From: an uncultured Litoreibacter sp. | GTDB taxonomy: Bacteria; Pseudomonadota; Alphaproteobacteria; Rhodobacterales; Rhodobacteraceae | DNA: 64,000 nt | Direction: 5' to 3' | NCBI GenBank assembly: GCA_947501685.1 | Contig: CANMWQ010000004.1 | Span: 124,001 to 188,000 of the forward strand | Part shown: one piece after another, positions 53,625 to 64,000 of the stretch | Position numbering within the stretch: the first letter of the stretch is position 1 | How the letters are laid out: each line of letters opens with the position of its first letter | Made by a program: the position numbers and the translations under genes | The notes under the pieces: generated by a model | Seen by the model: the letters and a program-made list of their open reading frames with translations, nothing else | Databases searched by the model: none | Told to the model about the DNA's origin: nothing

Positions 53625-54011
53625 TTACCCTTCGGGTGACCACGCCTCATAATCACGCCGGTCCGCCGGGTCCGCCCGCCGGATCGAGCCCGCCGGAGCA
53701 TAGGCCATCGCCGTGCCCGTCAGGTTTTCCTGATGCGGTTTTTCCCAGTCTTTGCGCGCCAAAGGTGCGTCTGTGGGCGCATCCTTGTAGGTGTGATGCA
53801 GCCAGCCATGCCATTCCGGGCCGACCCGCGACGCCTCCGCCTCACCGTTGTAAATCACCCAGCGGCGGTCGCCCTTTGCGGAGGTGTAAAAGATGTTCCC
53901 TTGCGCATCTTCACCAACCTTCTTGCCTTTGCGCCACGTCCAGAACTGGGTGTTGAGCGTTTGCCCATTCCACCAGGTCGCCGCGCGTAAAATCGAGTTG
54001 AGAATGCCCAT
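53625..54011 (-). CDS. NADH:ubiquinone oxidoreductase 17.2 kDa-type subunit (NDUFA12)
   Basis: 128-aa accessory subunit of complex I conserved in alphaproteobacteria and mitochondria. Signature [39 protein letters not shown] (split here) and [15 protein letters not shown] are diagnostic. ATG at 54011 has GGAGG upstream. First of the NDUFA12-mlaD-DUF2155 series. Confidence 0.95.
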   Translation of the reverse strand: MGILNSILRAATWWNGQTLNTQFWTWRKGKKVGEDAQGNIFYTSAKGDRRWVIYNGEAEASRVGPEWHGWLHHTYKDAPTDAPLARKDWEKPHQENLTGTAMAYAPAGSIRRADPADRRDYEAWSPEG

Positions 54012-54095
54012 CGGGGTGCCTCCAAATACGTTACGCCAGATATGGCCCATGGGCGCGCGAAGGTCCAGTGGCAAGGCCCACCAAACCGCGATCCG

Positions 54096-54479
54096 CTACG
54101 CGCCCTTATAGGCCGTCACCTCTATTTCGATCCTGTATTTTGGGTCGATCAAGCCGCATTCCGTCATCGTGGCCGCCGGTGGGTTCTCGCCGAACGCGGC
54201 TTGCAACGCGGACCAGCAGGCCTCGAACTCATGGCGGTCCGGCAAAATATAGGCCACACGGACGACATGTTCGAACCCGCATCCGGCCTCCGCCAAGGCG
54301 GCTTGAATGATGGACAGCGCGCTATCGCATTGGGCCTTCGCACCCGCCGGGGGCTCCCCATTCGCCTCCGGCGCTGCAACGGTGCCGGACACATGAACCC
54401 AATCGCCTGCCACAACAGCACGGCAATAACCGACCTTCGGCTCAAACGCGCCGCCTGAATGAATGCGTCGGATTGTCAT
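54096..54479 (-). CDS. RidA/YjgF family protein
   Basis: 127-aa RidA-fold protein (reactive enamine/imine deaminase family). The RidA fold is visible in GYCRAVVAGDWVHVSGTVA and FEHVVRVAYILPD; the C-terminal YRIEIEVTAY is close to the usual IEIEAVA-type end, but the canonical catalytic Arg-containing motif (VARLP) is altered, so activity may differ from RidA itself. Lies between NDUFA12 and clpX; no operon partner obvious. Confidence 0.85.
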   Translation of the reverse strand: MTIRRIHSGGAFEPKVGYCRAVVAGDWVHVSGTVAAPEANGEPPAGAKAQCDSALSIIQAALAEAGCGFEHVVRVAYILPDRHEFEACWSALQAAFGENPPAATMTECGLIDPKYRIEIEVTAYKGA

Positions 54480-54494
54480 GTTTGGCTCCCTTCA

Positions 54495-54529
54495 CACAAA
54501 AGCCGGCCACGTCATCCGGGGCCGGCTTT
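54495..54529 (-). terminator. Intrinsic terminator of clpX
   Basis: AAAGCCGGCC / GGCCGGCTTT is a perfect 10-bp stem followed by a T-rich stretch on the minus strand, 23 bp after the clpX stop. It overlaps the region upstream of the RidA gene. Confidence 0.85.
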
Positions 54530-54552
54530 CAATACCTCAAAGACGAGCGGCC

Positions 54553-55818
<1,266 letters not shown>

Positions 55819-55993
55819 CACACACCTATCTGCGGTATCGCCAGAAAATTAACGCTTATCGGGGCCGAAGCCCGAGATTTGTTGGAAGAGTAGGCCAGCC
55901 ATAGGAGAGGCACAATCCGAAAATCCAAGCCATGGGCGCAGCAGAGTTATTCGCGCAACGCCCATAGAAGTTTTACCCGTCAACCTGTTGTCA

Positions 55994-56620
55994 TTATGAC
56001 TTTTCGTCGTCGCTTGCGCGGCTGGTCACGATCTCGTCAAGGTGGCCCCATTCCAGCGCCTCTTCGGGGGACATGAAATTGTCACGCTCCAACGCCTTCT
56101 CAACCGCCTTGACGCTTTGTCCGGTATGTTTGGAGTAAATCTCGTTCAGCTGCTTTTTCAGCTTCAGCGTTTCCTCGGCGTGGATTTGAATATCCGTCGC
56201 CTGACCCTGATAGCCACCCGACGGCTGGTGCACCATGATCCGCGCATTTGGCAGCGCAAACCGCATGCCGGGCTCCCCCGAACAGGCCAGAAGCGACCCC
56301 ATGGAGGCCGCCTGCCCCACGATCAGCGTCGACACTTTGGGACGGATATATTGCATCGTGTCATAGATCGACAAACCCGCCGTCACCACGCCACCGGGAG
56401 AATTGATATACATGGAGATGTCCTTGGAGGGGTTTTCCGCCTCAAGATGCAGCAATTGGGCCACGATCAGCTGGCTCATCCCGTCATGCACGGGGCCATT
56501 GAGGAAAATGATCCGCTCTTTCAAAAGACGCGAGAAAATATCGTAGGCGCGTTCGCCACGGCTGGTTTGCTCGACCACCATCGGCACGAGGTTCATATAG
56601 GTTTCAATCGGATCGGTCAT
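55994..56620 (-). CDS. clpP: ATP-dependent protease subunit ClpP
   Basis: 208-aa serine protease with triad S106 ([10 protein letters not shown]), H131 (MVHQPSGG) and D180 (ALERDNFM). Start ATG at 56620 gives the family N-terminus [19 protein letters not shown]; the longer ORF to 56665 is less likely. Together with ClpX it forms the general cytoplasmic quality-control and CtrA-degrading protease of alphaproteobacteria. Confidence 0.98.
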   Translation of the reverse strand: MTDPIETYMNLVPMVVEQTSRGERAYDIFSRLLKERIIFLNGPVHDGMSQLIVAQLLHLEAENPSKDISMYINSPGGVVTAGLSIYDTMQYIRPKVSTLIVGQAASMGSLLACSGEPGMRFALPNARIMVHQPSGGYQGQATDIQIHAEETLKLKKQLNEIYSKHTGQSVKAVEKALERDNFMSPEEALEWGHLDEIVTSRASDDEKS

Positions 56621-56695
56621 AGCCTGCCTGCCTGTTCTGTGTGCATTTGTGGATGCGTTAGCCACGCGAAATACGCAGCAAAGATGAAGATGACG

Positions 56696-56887
56696 TTAGT
56701 TGCGGAAGATTCCGGCTGCAAGAGGCGGATCCAGCCGTGCTGAGTGCCTCAAAATGGGGTCATCCTTCACGATATCAACCAAGCGCGGGTTTGCATGCGC
56801 TGGGTTCCGAGAAATCACATTGAAAAACTGTCGCATGAGCCTCTTCCCGCTTGCTCCTCCAAATACATGAGGTAGTCTTCTCAACAT
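56696..56887 (-). CDS. Possible small protein in the clpP-peroxidase gap
   Basis: 63-codon frame with a basic N-terminus (MLRRLPHVFGGASGKRLMRQ) and a protein-like remainder (NPRLVDIVKDDPILRHSA). No ribosome binding site before the ATG at 56887; an internal ATG at 56836 has GAGG only three bases away. Not recognised. Included at low confidence because the 268-bp gap otherwise has no gene. Confidence 0.25.
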   Translation of the reverse strand: MLRRLPHVFGGASGKRLMRQFFNVISRNPAHANPRLVDIVKDDPILRHSARLDPPLAAGIFRN

Positions 56888-56888
56888 A

Positions 56889-58220
56889 ATGAAAAAGCGC
56901 AGTATTTCACTTCTTTTGTCGGGCTTGGCGCTTTGCCAAGTGACGACGCCCGTTTGGTCGACAGACCGCCCCGCGCCGCTTAAAGACGCCGACTTCATGG
57001 CCGTTGATTTGCAAGAGGCAAAGCTCGGGCAATTGCTGTTTTACGACCCGATTTTGTCAGGCAACAAAAACATCTCCTGCGCCACCTGCCATCACCCCGA
57101 TTTCGCTACCGGCGACGGCGTGTCGTTGTCCATCGGCGAAGGCGGCATCGGTCTGGGCCCGGAGCGCCGACCCGACCCAAGCAATATGCCGGAGCAACGC
57201 ATCCCGCGTCACGCGCAGGCCTTGTTCAACCTCGGCGCCTTGGAATTTACCCGTATGTTTCATGACGGCCGGGTCGAGGTTGACCCCAGCAAGCCCGGCG
57301 GTCTGCGCACCCCGATGGACGCAGATATGACGGCCGGTTTTGTCAATATGCTGTCGGCCCAGACCATGTTCCCGGTTCTTAGCGCGGATGAAATGGCCGG
57401 GCATTACAGCGAGAATGACGTGTCCAAAATGGTGCGTTCGGGCCGGATCACTGGCTCCGGAGGGGCGTGGGATCTGATCTCCAAACGGGTTGAGGCGATC
57501 CCCGCCTACCGCGATCGGTTCATCGAAGTCTATCCCGACATTGCCGCGGGCCGTGAGATCGCGTTTACCGATATTTCCAACGCTATCGCTGCCTTTATCG
57601 CGCATGAGTGGCGCTCTGATACCGCGCCGTTTGACGCGTTCCTGCGTGGCGGCGCGCTGCCTGCGGAAGCGCAACCCGGCTTTGAGCTGTTCTACGGCGA
57701 AGCCAAATGCAGCGACTGCCATTCCGGCCCCCTGCTGACCGATCACGATTTTCACGCCATGGGCCTCCCGCAATTTGGCCCCGGCAAAGCCGCGCGGTTC
57801 GAGAGCCACCGCCGCGACATTGGTCGCATGCGGGTCACCGGCCTGCCCGAGGACGCCTACGCTTTCCGCACGCCCAGCCTGAGAAACGTCACGAAAACAG
57901 CCCCCTACGGGCATAACGGGGCCTATCCCGGCCTCGCCCAGTTCCTGCAAGAACACACGGATCCCAAAGGTTCCGTCGCACGATTTGATCGCGCATCGCC
58001 GGTTTTCCCGAAATTTAAGGCCGAGGATTGGTGGGCGCTCGACCGCCCCGAAGAGGCAGAGGCCATCGCCGCCAGCGCGGTCAGCTATAACCCAGCGCTA
58101 ACAGAGCTGCAGATTTCGCAGATCATATTGTTTCTTGAAACGCTCGAAGACCCCACGGCCCTGAACGGCCGGCTCGGTATCCCCGAGAGTGTTCCAAGTG
58201 GTTTGAAGATCGACCGCTAA
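56889..58220 (+). CDS. Dihaem cytochrome c peroxidase/MauG family protein
   Basis: 443-aa secreted protein with signal peptide (~1-25) and two c-type haem motifs: C64-A-T-C67-H68 and C274-S-D-C277-H278. The family includes bacterial cytochrome c peroxidases and MauG-type enzymes that oxidise or modify partner proteins. The C-terminal RTPSLRNVTKTAPYGHNGAYPGL segment is also conserved. Convergent with a CRTAC1 beta-propeller gene, 4 bp away; such pairs may form an electron-transfer or protein-modification unit. Substrate unknown. Confidence 0.9.
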   Translation: MKKRSISLLLSGLALCQVTTPVWSTDRPAPLKDADFMAVDLQEAKLGQLLFYDPILSGNKNISCATCHHPDFATGDGVSLSIGEGGIGLGPERRPDPSNMPEQRIPRHAQALFNLGALEFTRMFHDGRVEVDPSKPGGLRTPMDADMTAGFVNMLSAQTMFPVLSADEMAGHYSENDVSKMVRSGRITGSGGAWDLISKRVEAIPAYRDRFIEVYPDIAAGREIAFTDISNAIAAFIAHEWRSDTAPFDAFLRGGALPAEAQPGFELFYGEAKCSDCHSGPLLTDHDFHAMGLPQFGPGKAARFESHRRDIGRMRVTGLPEDAYAFRTPSLRNVTKTAPYGHNGAYPGLAQFLQEHTDPKGSVARFDRASPVFPKFKAEDWWALDRPEEAEAIAASAVSYNPALTELQISQIILFLETLEDPTALNGRLGIPESVPSGLKIDR

Positions 58221-58224
58221 GCCG

Positions 58225-59718
58225 CTAGTACTTCATGACAATCAGCCGCTCATTGACGGTCGCAGGCTGCCAATCCGACAAGCTGCCATCCGGCCAAAGC
58301 ACCCGCAGCTCAGCGCTGTCAGCCGCGCCCAATCCGAAATGCAACGCGGTGGCCTGCCCGCTGGCATGGCCGCCCCCCACCGTCACCTCTTGCTCCTGCG
58401 ACACGCCACCTGCGCGCACCTCAACCCATGCACCGACAGCGTTGCGATTGGCCTGCGGCAAATGCAATGAGACCGCCAGCCAATTCCCCGCATCCTGCGA
58501 GACGTTCTGATACAGCTCCGCCTCCGCCCGGCGGTTCACAACCACAATGTCCAGCAGCCCGTCATTGTTCAGATCGACAAGCCCCGCCCCGCGTGATCTT
58601 GCAAAATTGGCGATCCCGGCCACGTCGCCAACCTCGGAAAACACGCCATCCGCGCCTTGCAGCAGCAGGTTGTTGGGATCCTTCGTGGCCAGCCCCGGCA
58701 TCTGGTCCACATTGCCCTTGGCAATGAACAGATCCGGGCGCGCGTCATTGTTCACGTCGCCAAACTGCGCATGCCATCCGGTGGAGGGTCGACCGTCATC
58801 GCCCGTATAAGGCCGATGCGCGTAGGAGCCGATGCCGAAAGGCGCGGCTTCATAGCCGTTTTCAGTGGCAATCTGCATTAACTGATCGCCCATAGAGGTC
58901 AGCACCACCTCAGGCCGCCCGTCCCCCGTCAGGTCACGCGATGCAATGCCCATGCCCCAGATGCTGATCGGCTTCCAGCCGTCGCCCTCCATCAGGGTCA
59001 GCTCCGGCATGGCCCACATCTGTTCCGAGCCGCCGCTGACATAGTAATGTCGGTCATTCGACATGCGCAGGTCCTGCGTCCCGTCCCGGTTCCAATCCGA
59101 AAACAGGATGGAGAGCGCACAAAACCCCGGCTCAAGCGGGGTCATCCCGTAGCCCGCGCCGTCATGGCGGTACAGCTCATTTGCGTCGCAGGCCTCGAAC
59201 GGCCCGTCAGGGTCGGTGCGGTCCACATAATTGCCAAAGGCCAGCGTCGGCCATGTCCGCCCGGCCTCCCAAGTGGCCGAAAACGCGGTGGTCCAGCGGT
59301 CGCCGCCGTCAAAGCCCCATTCGTCAGAGGCATCGCTGAACGTGCAATCCTGCCCGCCTTTCAAAAGCATATTCGCGCCCACGCGCAACACGGCGAGGTC
59401 AAGCAGCCCGTCATTGTCGATATCCAACGGGTAAGCGCCGGTCACCTGCGTGATGGGCGCCACCTCCCCTTTCGAGAAACGCAGCTCACCCCCTGCCGCG
59501 CTGGTCTCGTTAATGAACAGCTGCGCCGGGTTTTTGCCGCCGGCCATATACACATCGTCAAACCCGTCGCCATTGCAATCAAATACTGCCACGCCGCCGC
59601 CCACAAAATGCTCCCAGCCGCCGGAATAAATATGCGGTGCGGGCAAGGCGCGGGGCTCATATGCGGGGCCCGCAAAAGCCAGACCCGGCAACAGGAAGGC
59701 GAGAACGAGCGCTCTCAT
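58225..59718 (-). CDS. CRTAC1 family FG-GAP/VCBS-repeat protein with ASPIC/UnbV domain
   Basis: 497-aa secreted protein: signal peptide (~1-16), seven-bladed beta-propeller repeats with calcium-type loops (DCNGDGFDDVY, DIDNDGLLDLA, DWNRDGTQDL, DVNNDARPDLF, DLNNDGLLDIV) and a C-terminal ASPIC/UnbV domain (AVGAWVEVRAGG; LRVLWPDGSLSDWQPA). Its ATG overlaps the stop of the upstream ROK gene (ATGA at 59715-59718), so it is coupled to the xylose-type regulator, an unusual pairing. Faces the dihaem peroxidase gene tail to tail. Confidence 0.87.
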   Translation of the reverse strand: MRALVLAFLLPGLAFAGPAYEPRALPAPHIYSGGWEHFVGGGVAVFDCNGDGFDDVYMAGGKNPAQLFINETSAAGGELRFSKGEVAPITQVTGAYPLDIDNDGLLDLAVLRVGANMLLKGGQDCTFSDASDEWGFDGGDRWTTAFSATWEAGRTWPTLAFGNYVDRTDPDGPFEACDANELYRHDGAGYGMTPLEPGFCALSILFSDWNRDGTQDLRMSNDRHYYVSGGSEQMWAMPELTLMEGDGWKPISIWGMGIASRDLTGDGRPEVVLTSMGDQLMQIATENGYEAAPFGIGSYAHRPYTGDDGRPSTGWHAQFGDVNNDARPDLFIAKGNVDQMPGLATKDPNNLLLQGADGVFSEVGDVAGIANFARSRGAGLVDLNNDGLLDIVVVNRRAEAELYQNVSQDAGNWLAVSLHLPQANRNAVGAWVEVRAGGVSQEQEVTVGGGHASGQATALHFGLGAADSAELRVLWPDGSLSDWQPATVNERLIVMKY

Positions 59719-61010
59719 GCCTCTGCCCGCGTCGCGCCAAACAGCTCGTCCGTCACCGAGGACAGCGCAAGCGCCGCAGCTCCCCGCGCCCAGACAAAGC
59801 CACCCCAGACGTTGATATCCACCTCCGGCGGGGCGCGCCCTTTATCAAGGGTCAGGTTTTCCATCTCGGCCATCACCTCTTCGGCATAGAGATAGTCGTA
59901 CCGCATCCGCTCGCCGGACAGGATGATCAGGCTGGGATCAAACAGGTGCACCACATTGCTCAGCGCCAAGGCAAGGAAGCGTCCCGCACGGTTGAATATG
60001 GTGCGGGCATGTTGGTTACCGGCCTTGGCCTGCTCGTAGAGCGTTTCCAGCATAATATCGACCGGGCCAAACGGCTCGCTCTTCATATCCAGCGCGACCC
60101 GTGCTTCACGCACCAAAGCGTAATCGGCCAGATAGGCCTCCAGACACCCGCGGCTGCCACAGCGACATAAAGCCCCGTCCAGCTGCACCTTGGTATGGCC
60201 CAACTCCAGCCCCAACCCGCCCGAGCCGCGATAAAGTCGGTTGTCCAGAACCAGCCCCATTCCGACACCGTATTCAATCGTCACCACGGCAAAAGACTGA
60301 CGGCCACGCCCGGCACCGAACCAAAGCTCCGCAAGGGTGACCACATTGGCGTCATTGTCCAAATGCACCGGCACACCCATCGCCTTCGACAGCAGATCAC
60401 GCAACGCGACATTGCGAGGTCTGAGCAGCGGCGACCAGGGCACTACCCCTTGATCATGATCAACAATACCCGCAATTCCGACACCCACGGCAGAAATCTG
60501 GCTGATCTCCAGCTCGGCTTTCTCCAGCAAAGACTGCAAAATTGCATTGGCCTCCGAGACCAACGCGTCAGGCTCATGCCGCTGCGCGCCAGATGCCGAA
60601 TTGAAATCGCAAATAACAGTCCCCGCGAAATCGACAATCACGCCCGAATGTGTGAAATCGCCCAGCTTGATGCCCGCGACATAGCCCGCCCCCGGCGCAA
60701 TCCGCAAAGCTACAGGGGGCCGTCCGCGCGTATGCGCGTCATGCGGCGATTCCGCCTCGACAATCAGCCCGGCGGAAATGATCTCGGAGGTCAGCTGCGT
60801 CACCGAGCCCGGCGAAATTCCAAGATCCTTGGCCACATCAATCCGCGAGGTCTGCCCCGCGCTGCGCACGCGCTCAAAAACCTGCTGGCGCAAGGGTTTG
60901 GACGCGCCACCTTCTGCCGCAGCCAAAGGACCGCAACCTGGCGGCATACCCCCGTCATCGGATAGCCCCACGCCCGACATCTCCAGTTGATTTGACTTTT
61001 CTTTCAGCAT
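59715..61010 (-). CDS. ROK family repressor of the xylose operon (XylR-like)
   Basis: 431-aa repressor: N-terminal disordered segment, winged helix-turn-helix (~45-90, ISPGSVTQLTSEIISAGLIV) and a ROK domain that keeps the sugar-contact motifs DNDANV and GLELGHTKV and the zinc cluster CRCGSRGCLE. Unlike the ROK protein at 24559 it can plausibly bind a sugar. Divergent from xylF across a 293-bp region with a palindromic operator candidate; xylose as inducer is inferred from the neighbours. Confidence 0.9.
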   Translation of the reverse strand: MLKEKSNQLEMSGVGLSDDGGMPPGCGPLAAAEGGASKPLRQQVFERVRSAGQTSRIDVAKDLGISPGSVTQLTSEIISAGLIVEAESPHDAHTRGRPPVALRIAPGAGYVAGIKLGDFTHSGVIVDFAGTVICDFNSASGAQRHEPDALVSEANAILQSLLEKAELEISQISAVGVGIAGIVDHDQGVVPWSPLLRPRNVALRDLLSKAMGVPVHLDNDANVVTLAELWFGAGRGRQSFAVVTIEYGVGMGLVLDNRLYRGSGGLGLELGHTKVQLDGALCRCGSRGCLEAYLADYALVREARVALDMKSEPFGPVDIMLETLYEQAKAGNQHARTIFNRAGRFLALALSNVVHLFDPSLIILSGERMRYDYLYAEEVMAEMENLTLDKGRAPPEVDINVWGGFVWARGAAALALSSVTDELFGATRAEA

Positions 61011-61186
61011 GAAAATTTATGCCTCAACATCGCCTTTCGCGTTCAAATCCGGGGCAAGCGCGCATACTTCTGCCGCGTGGTGGACCGAAATATGCGCAAA
61101 ACTCTCTCCCTTACGGGCAGTTTGCGGCCTCCTCGCACACAAAAACCCAAACTTACCCCCTATCCTTGTGCCATTTCACACTCTTC

Positions 61187-61215
61187 GTCAAATTAAATTT
61201 GACAGCTAAATTAAA
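61187..61215. promoter_or_regulatory. Candidate ROK operator and promoter element before xylF
   Basis: TCAAATTAAATTTGA (61187-61201) is a 7-bp perfect inverted repeat around one base. The core AAATTAAAT recurs at 61207-61215, 18 bp from the first copy. A consensus -35 box TTGACA (61198-61203) overlaps the palindrome; no clear -10 box can be matched. Confidence 0.55.
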
Positions 61216-61303
61216 TATGCGATTGTGACGTGGTCTCGAATCAAAAAGAGATCGCTGATGGCACGGAGGAGTCGTGTCACGGCATTAACATTGGGAGGAT
61301 CTC

Positions 61304-62335
61304 ATGCGTAAAGCATTGACAGTCGCCGCGATTGCACTCGCCGGCTTCACAACCACAGCAGCATTGGCAGATGGCCACGCAAAAACGGTCGGCGTCAGCT
61401 GGTCGAACTTTCAGGAAGAGCGTTGGAAAACTGACGAAGCAGCGATCAAAGCCGCTTTGGACGCCGCTGGAGCGAACTATATTTCCGCTGACGCGCAGTC
61501 GTCTGCATCCAAGCAGCTGACAGATATCGAAGCACTGATCGCCCAAGGCGCAGACGCTCTGATCATCCTGGCGCAAGACAAAGACGCAATCGGCCCGGCA
61601 CTCGATATCGCCGAAGCTGAAGGCATCCCAATGATCGGCTATGACCGCCTGATCGAGGACCAGCGTACATTCTACCTCACATTCGACAACAAAGGCGTGG
61701 GCCGCATCATCGCGGAAACCGTTTTTGGCAAAGTCCCATCGGGCAACTATGCGCTGATCAAAGGCGACAAGGGTGATCCGAATGCAGGCTTCCTGCTGGA
61801 AGGTATGATGGAAGTCATCAAGCCGGCGATCGACTCTGGTGACATCACCATCGTTGGTGAAGCCTTTACCGACGGCTGGAAGCCCGATGGCGCCCAGAAA
61901 AACATGGAGCAGATCCTGACCGCCAACAACAACAATGTTGACGCGGTTCTGTCCCAGAATGACGGCATGGCAGGCGGCGCAATTGCTGCTCTGGAAGCCC
62001 AAGGCCTGAATATCCCAATCGGCGGCCAGGATGGTGACCACGCAGCGCTGAACCGCGTTGCACGTGGCACGCAAACCGTGTCCGTCTGGAAAAACAGCGT
62101 AGACCTCGGCACAGCCGCCGGTCAGATCGCCGTTGCTCTGGCCAATGGCGCAGCCATGGACGCCATTGAAGGCGCAGGCAAGTTCTCTGGTGGCGCCAAT
62201 GGCGTCGAGATGAACGCGATCCTGCTGGATCCAACACCGATCACCAAGGACAACCTGAACTTGGCGATTGATGCGGGTCACATCGCGAAAGACAAAGCCT
62301 GCGAAGGCGCAATGGACGGCGTAGCCGGCTGCTAA
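61304..62335 (+). CDS. xylF: D-xylose ABC transporter substrate-binding protein
   Basis: 343-aa periplasmic sugar-binding protein with signal peptide (MRKALTVAAIALAGFTTTAALA) and XylF motifs: VGVSWSNFQEERWKTDE, GADALIILAQDKDAIGPAL, IGYDRLIED, GDKGDPNAGFL and VLSQNDGMAGGAI. It delivers xylose to XylH/XylG. Preceded by a GGGAGG site; followed by a hairpin at 62352. Confidence 0.95.
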   Translation: MRKALTVAAIALAGFTTTAALADGHAKTVGVSWSNFQEERWKTDEAAIKAALDAAGANYISADAQSSASKQLTDIEALIAQGADALIILAQDKDAIGPALDIAEAEGIPMIGYDRLIEDQRTFYLTFDNKGVGRIIAETVFGKVPSGNYALIKGDKGDPNAGFLLEGMMEVIKPAIDSGDITIVGEAFTDGWKPDGAQKNMEQILTANNNNVDAVLSQNDGMAGGAIAALEAQGLNIPIGGQDGDHAALNRVARGTQTVSVWKNSVDLGTAAGQIAVALANGAAMDAIEGAGKFSGGANGVEMNAILLDPTPITKDNLNLAIDAGHIAKDKACEGAMDGVAGC

Positions 62336-62351
62336 ACCTTCGTTGACGACC

Positions 62352-62381
62352 GGCACCGGCGAGCTTCCTCTCGCCGGTGCC
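62352..62381 (+). other. Hairpin between xylF and xylH
   Basis: Perfect 12-bp stem GGCACCGGCGAG / CTCGCCGGTGCC with a 6-nt loop, 16 bp after the xylF stop. No T-run, so it is a likely 3' stabiliser of xylF mRNA with partial read-through into xylH. Confidence 0.7.
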
Positions 62382-62477
62382 ACTTCTAACCCAACCCACA
62401 TATGTTTGCCGCGACTACGCCCCGCCCTTTTCCAAGGAGCCGGCTTTTTTGCGTGCACTTTGTCCAAGGCCAAACCA

Positions 62478-63809
62478 ATGACCGACACACCCGATACCAG
62501 CCCCAGCGGCTCTGCTGGAACCGACAAGCGGGAGGGCGCCATAAGCCGCTTTCTGCGCGAAACGGAGGTCGACACCCGGCTTCTAGGAATGCTCGCAGCC
62601 CTTGTCTTGATCTGGGGTGGCTTCCACATTTACGGCCAGCTGGTCAACGGGTTTGGCGCGTTCCTGACACCGCGCAACCTGTGGAACCTGTCGGTGCAGA
62701 CCTCCTCCATCGGGATCATGGCCACCGGCATGGTGCTGGTCATCGTCACCCGGCATATTGACCTCTCCGTCGGCTCCATGCTCGGCTTCATTGCCATCGT
62801 CATGGGGGCGTTGCAGGTCAACATCCTTCCGCAATATCTGGGCCTCGGCCATCCGATGATCTGGGTCCTCGCGATCCTGGCAGGTCTGCTTGTCGGCACG
62901 CTGATCGGCGGCTTCCAAGGCTACATGATCGCCTATGGCACCATCCCCGCCTTCATCGTGACCCTTGGCGGCTTGCTTGTCTGGCGCGGCGTCGGCTTCC
63001 TTGTCGCCCGCGGGGAGACCATCTCCCCCGTGGACGCGACCTTCAAACTGCTGGGCGGCGGCCCCTACGGCGCTGTCGGCAACACCGGCAGCTGGATCGT
63101 CGGCATCCTTGGCTGCATCGCCGTGCTCGCTTTGATCATCCTGGGCCGCCGCAAACGCAAAAGCTTTGATCTGCACCTGCGCCCCGTCTGGGCGGAGGGC
63201 TTTCTGGCCGCTGTCGGCTGCGGTGCCGTGATCGGCGCGACCTTGCTGGTCAACGCCTACCCATGGCCCAAAGGCATCGTCAAAAAATACGCCGAGGCCG
63301 AAGGCATCGAAGTACCACCAGAGGGCCTCTTCATTTCGCATGGCTTTGCCATTCCCGTCCTGATCCTTGTGGGCGTCGCCATTGTGATGACCATCATCAT
63401 GTCGCGCACCAAATTTGGCCGCTACGTCTACGCCATCGGCGGCAACCCGGAAGCCGCAGAGCTGGCAGGCATCAACACCCGCTGGATGACCGTCAAAATC
63501 TTTGCGCTGATGGGCTTTCTCACCGGCCTCTCCGCCGTCGTGGCCTCCGCCCGGCTGGGCTCTGCCACGGCCGCACTTGGCACGTTGGACGAGCTTTACG
63601 TCATCGCCGCTGCCGTGATTGGCGGCACTTCGCTGGCAGGTGGTATCGGCACAATCTACGGCGCAATCCTAGGGGCCATCGTCATGCAATCCTTGCAGAC
63701 CGGCATGGTACTCATCGGCTTTGACGCCGCCATTCAACAAGTTGTCGTCGGCTCCGTTCTGGTGCTCGCCGTCTTCCTCGACATCCTGTATCGGAGGAAC
63801 TCGAAATGA
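62478..63809 (+). CDS. xylH: Xylose ABC transporter permease
   Basis: 443-aa inner-membrane permease of the ribose/xylose (CUT2) family, with about 11-12 helices and the motifs [35 protein letters not shown] and [23 protein letters not shown] at 62478 preferred; the frame is open to 62343. Overlaps xylG by 4 bp (ATGA at 63806-63809). Confidence 0.94.
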   Translation: MTDTPDTSPSGSAGTDKREGAISRFLRETEVDTRLLGMLAALVLIWGGFHIYGQLVNGFGAFLTPRNLWNLSVQTSSIGIMATGMVLVIVTRHIDLSVGSMLGFIAIVMGALQVNILPQYLGLGHPMIWVLAILAGLLVGTLIGGFQGYMIAYGTIPAFIVTLGGLLVWRGVGFLVARGETISPVDATFKLLGGGPYGAVGNTGSWIVGILGCIAVLALIILGRRKRKSFDLHLRPVWAEGFLAAVGCGAVIGATLLVNAYPWPKGIVKKYAEAEGIEVPPEGLFISHGFAIPVLILVGVAIVMTIIMSRTKFGRYVYAIGGNPEAAELAGINTRWMTVKIFALMGFLTGLSAVVASARLGSATAALGTLDELYVIAAAVIGGTSLAGGIGTIYGAILGAIVMQSLQTGMVLIGFDAAIQQVVVGSVLVLAVFLDILYRRNSK

Positions 63810-64000
63810 GTGATACCCCTCTCGTCCAACTCAAAGACATCTCGATCTCCTTTGGCGGCATCCGCGCTGTGGATCATGTCAGCCTTGACCTCTATCCCGG
63901 CGAAGTCGTGGGCCTTCTGGGCCATAACGGCGCAGGCAAGTCGACGCTGATCAAGATCCTCTCAGGCGCTTACCAAAAGGATGGCGGGGAAATCTTGATC
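63806..64000 (+). CDS. xylG: Xylose ABC transporter ATP-binding protein (partial)
   Basis: Only the first 65 codons are inside the window. ATG at 63806 with GGAGGAA upstream; the sequence shows [21 protein letters not shown] and Walker [11 protein letters not shown], as in CUT2 sugar-transporter ATPases. Cut by the right edge. Confidence 0.92.
   Translation, partial: MSDTPLVQLKDISISFGGIRAVDHVSLDLYPGEVVGLLGHNGAGKSTLIKILSGAYQKDGGEILI

Overview
The window is chromosomal DNA of an alphaproteobacterium, almost certainly a member of the Rhodobacterales (Roseobacter group). The signs are a complete head-to-tail gene transfer agent (GTA) cluster in the RcGTA gene order, a GC-rich composition with strong C/G preference at third codon positions, CrbS-like, ScfR-type and ROK regulators, a TRAP-TAXI transporter, and typical alphaproteobacterial neighbours (clpP-clpX, accB-accC-aat-DUF2155-mlaD-NDUFA12, and the fabD-fabG-acpP / fabF-mltG lipid block). 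I cannot name the genus or species from sequence alone.

Layout. 1-10655 (minus strand): the GTA structural cluster from g1 (small terminase) to g15, which runs off the left edge; the genes overlap tightly and none looks broken. 10656-11005 is a control region with a CtrA-type box, an intrinsic terminator and a direct repeat. 11006-17806: fatty-acid synthesis genes and mltG on the minus strand, split by two plus-strand genes (SnoaL-like and PilZ membrane protein). 17962-22512: a cytochrome b561-YceI fusion, the otnK-otnC-otnI tetronate (C4 sugar acid) catabolic operon, and a second YceI protein. 22801-24052: rpsF-rpsR-rplI. 24107-31740: an apparent accessory island with visibly different codon use, holding a ROK regulator, a fused TRAP permease, a TAXI receptor, a choline-sulfatase-like enzyme and its formylglycine-generating enzyme (FGE). 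31789-36015: tig, tRNA-Leu(UAG), a small Hint-domain protein, glnB-glnA. 36300-49614: a signalling operon (ScfR-type regulator, receiver-only response regulator, small membrane protein, symporter-histidine kinase, FliM-like protein), divergent from a branched-chain-amino-acid-type ABC transporter operon (livKHMGF) followed by acs. 49729-56620: accB-accC, aat, DUF2155, mlaD, NDUFA12, RidA, clpX, clpP. 56889-64000: a MauG/CCP-like dihaem peroxidase, a CRTAC1 beta-propeller protein coupled to a xylose-type ROK repressor, and the divergent xylFHG operon (xylG cut by the right edge).

How it works together. Three solute-uptake systems (TRAP-TAXI, Liv-type ABC, xylose ABC) each sit beside a dedicated regulator, and each binding-protein gene is followed by a strong hairpin without a U-tract, probably to keep the binding-protein mRNA more abundant than the downstream message. 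The most interesting accessory unit is the ROK-TRAP-sulfatase-FGE island: it looks like a self-contained uptake, hydrolysis and enzyme-maturation cassette for a sulfate ester, possibly choline-O-sulfate. Its ROK regulator has lost two residues that normally contact sugar, which suggests a non-sugar ligand. A second interesting unit is the ScfR / receiver / CrbS-like kinase operon facing liv-acs, plausibly an acetate or short-chain acyl control module.
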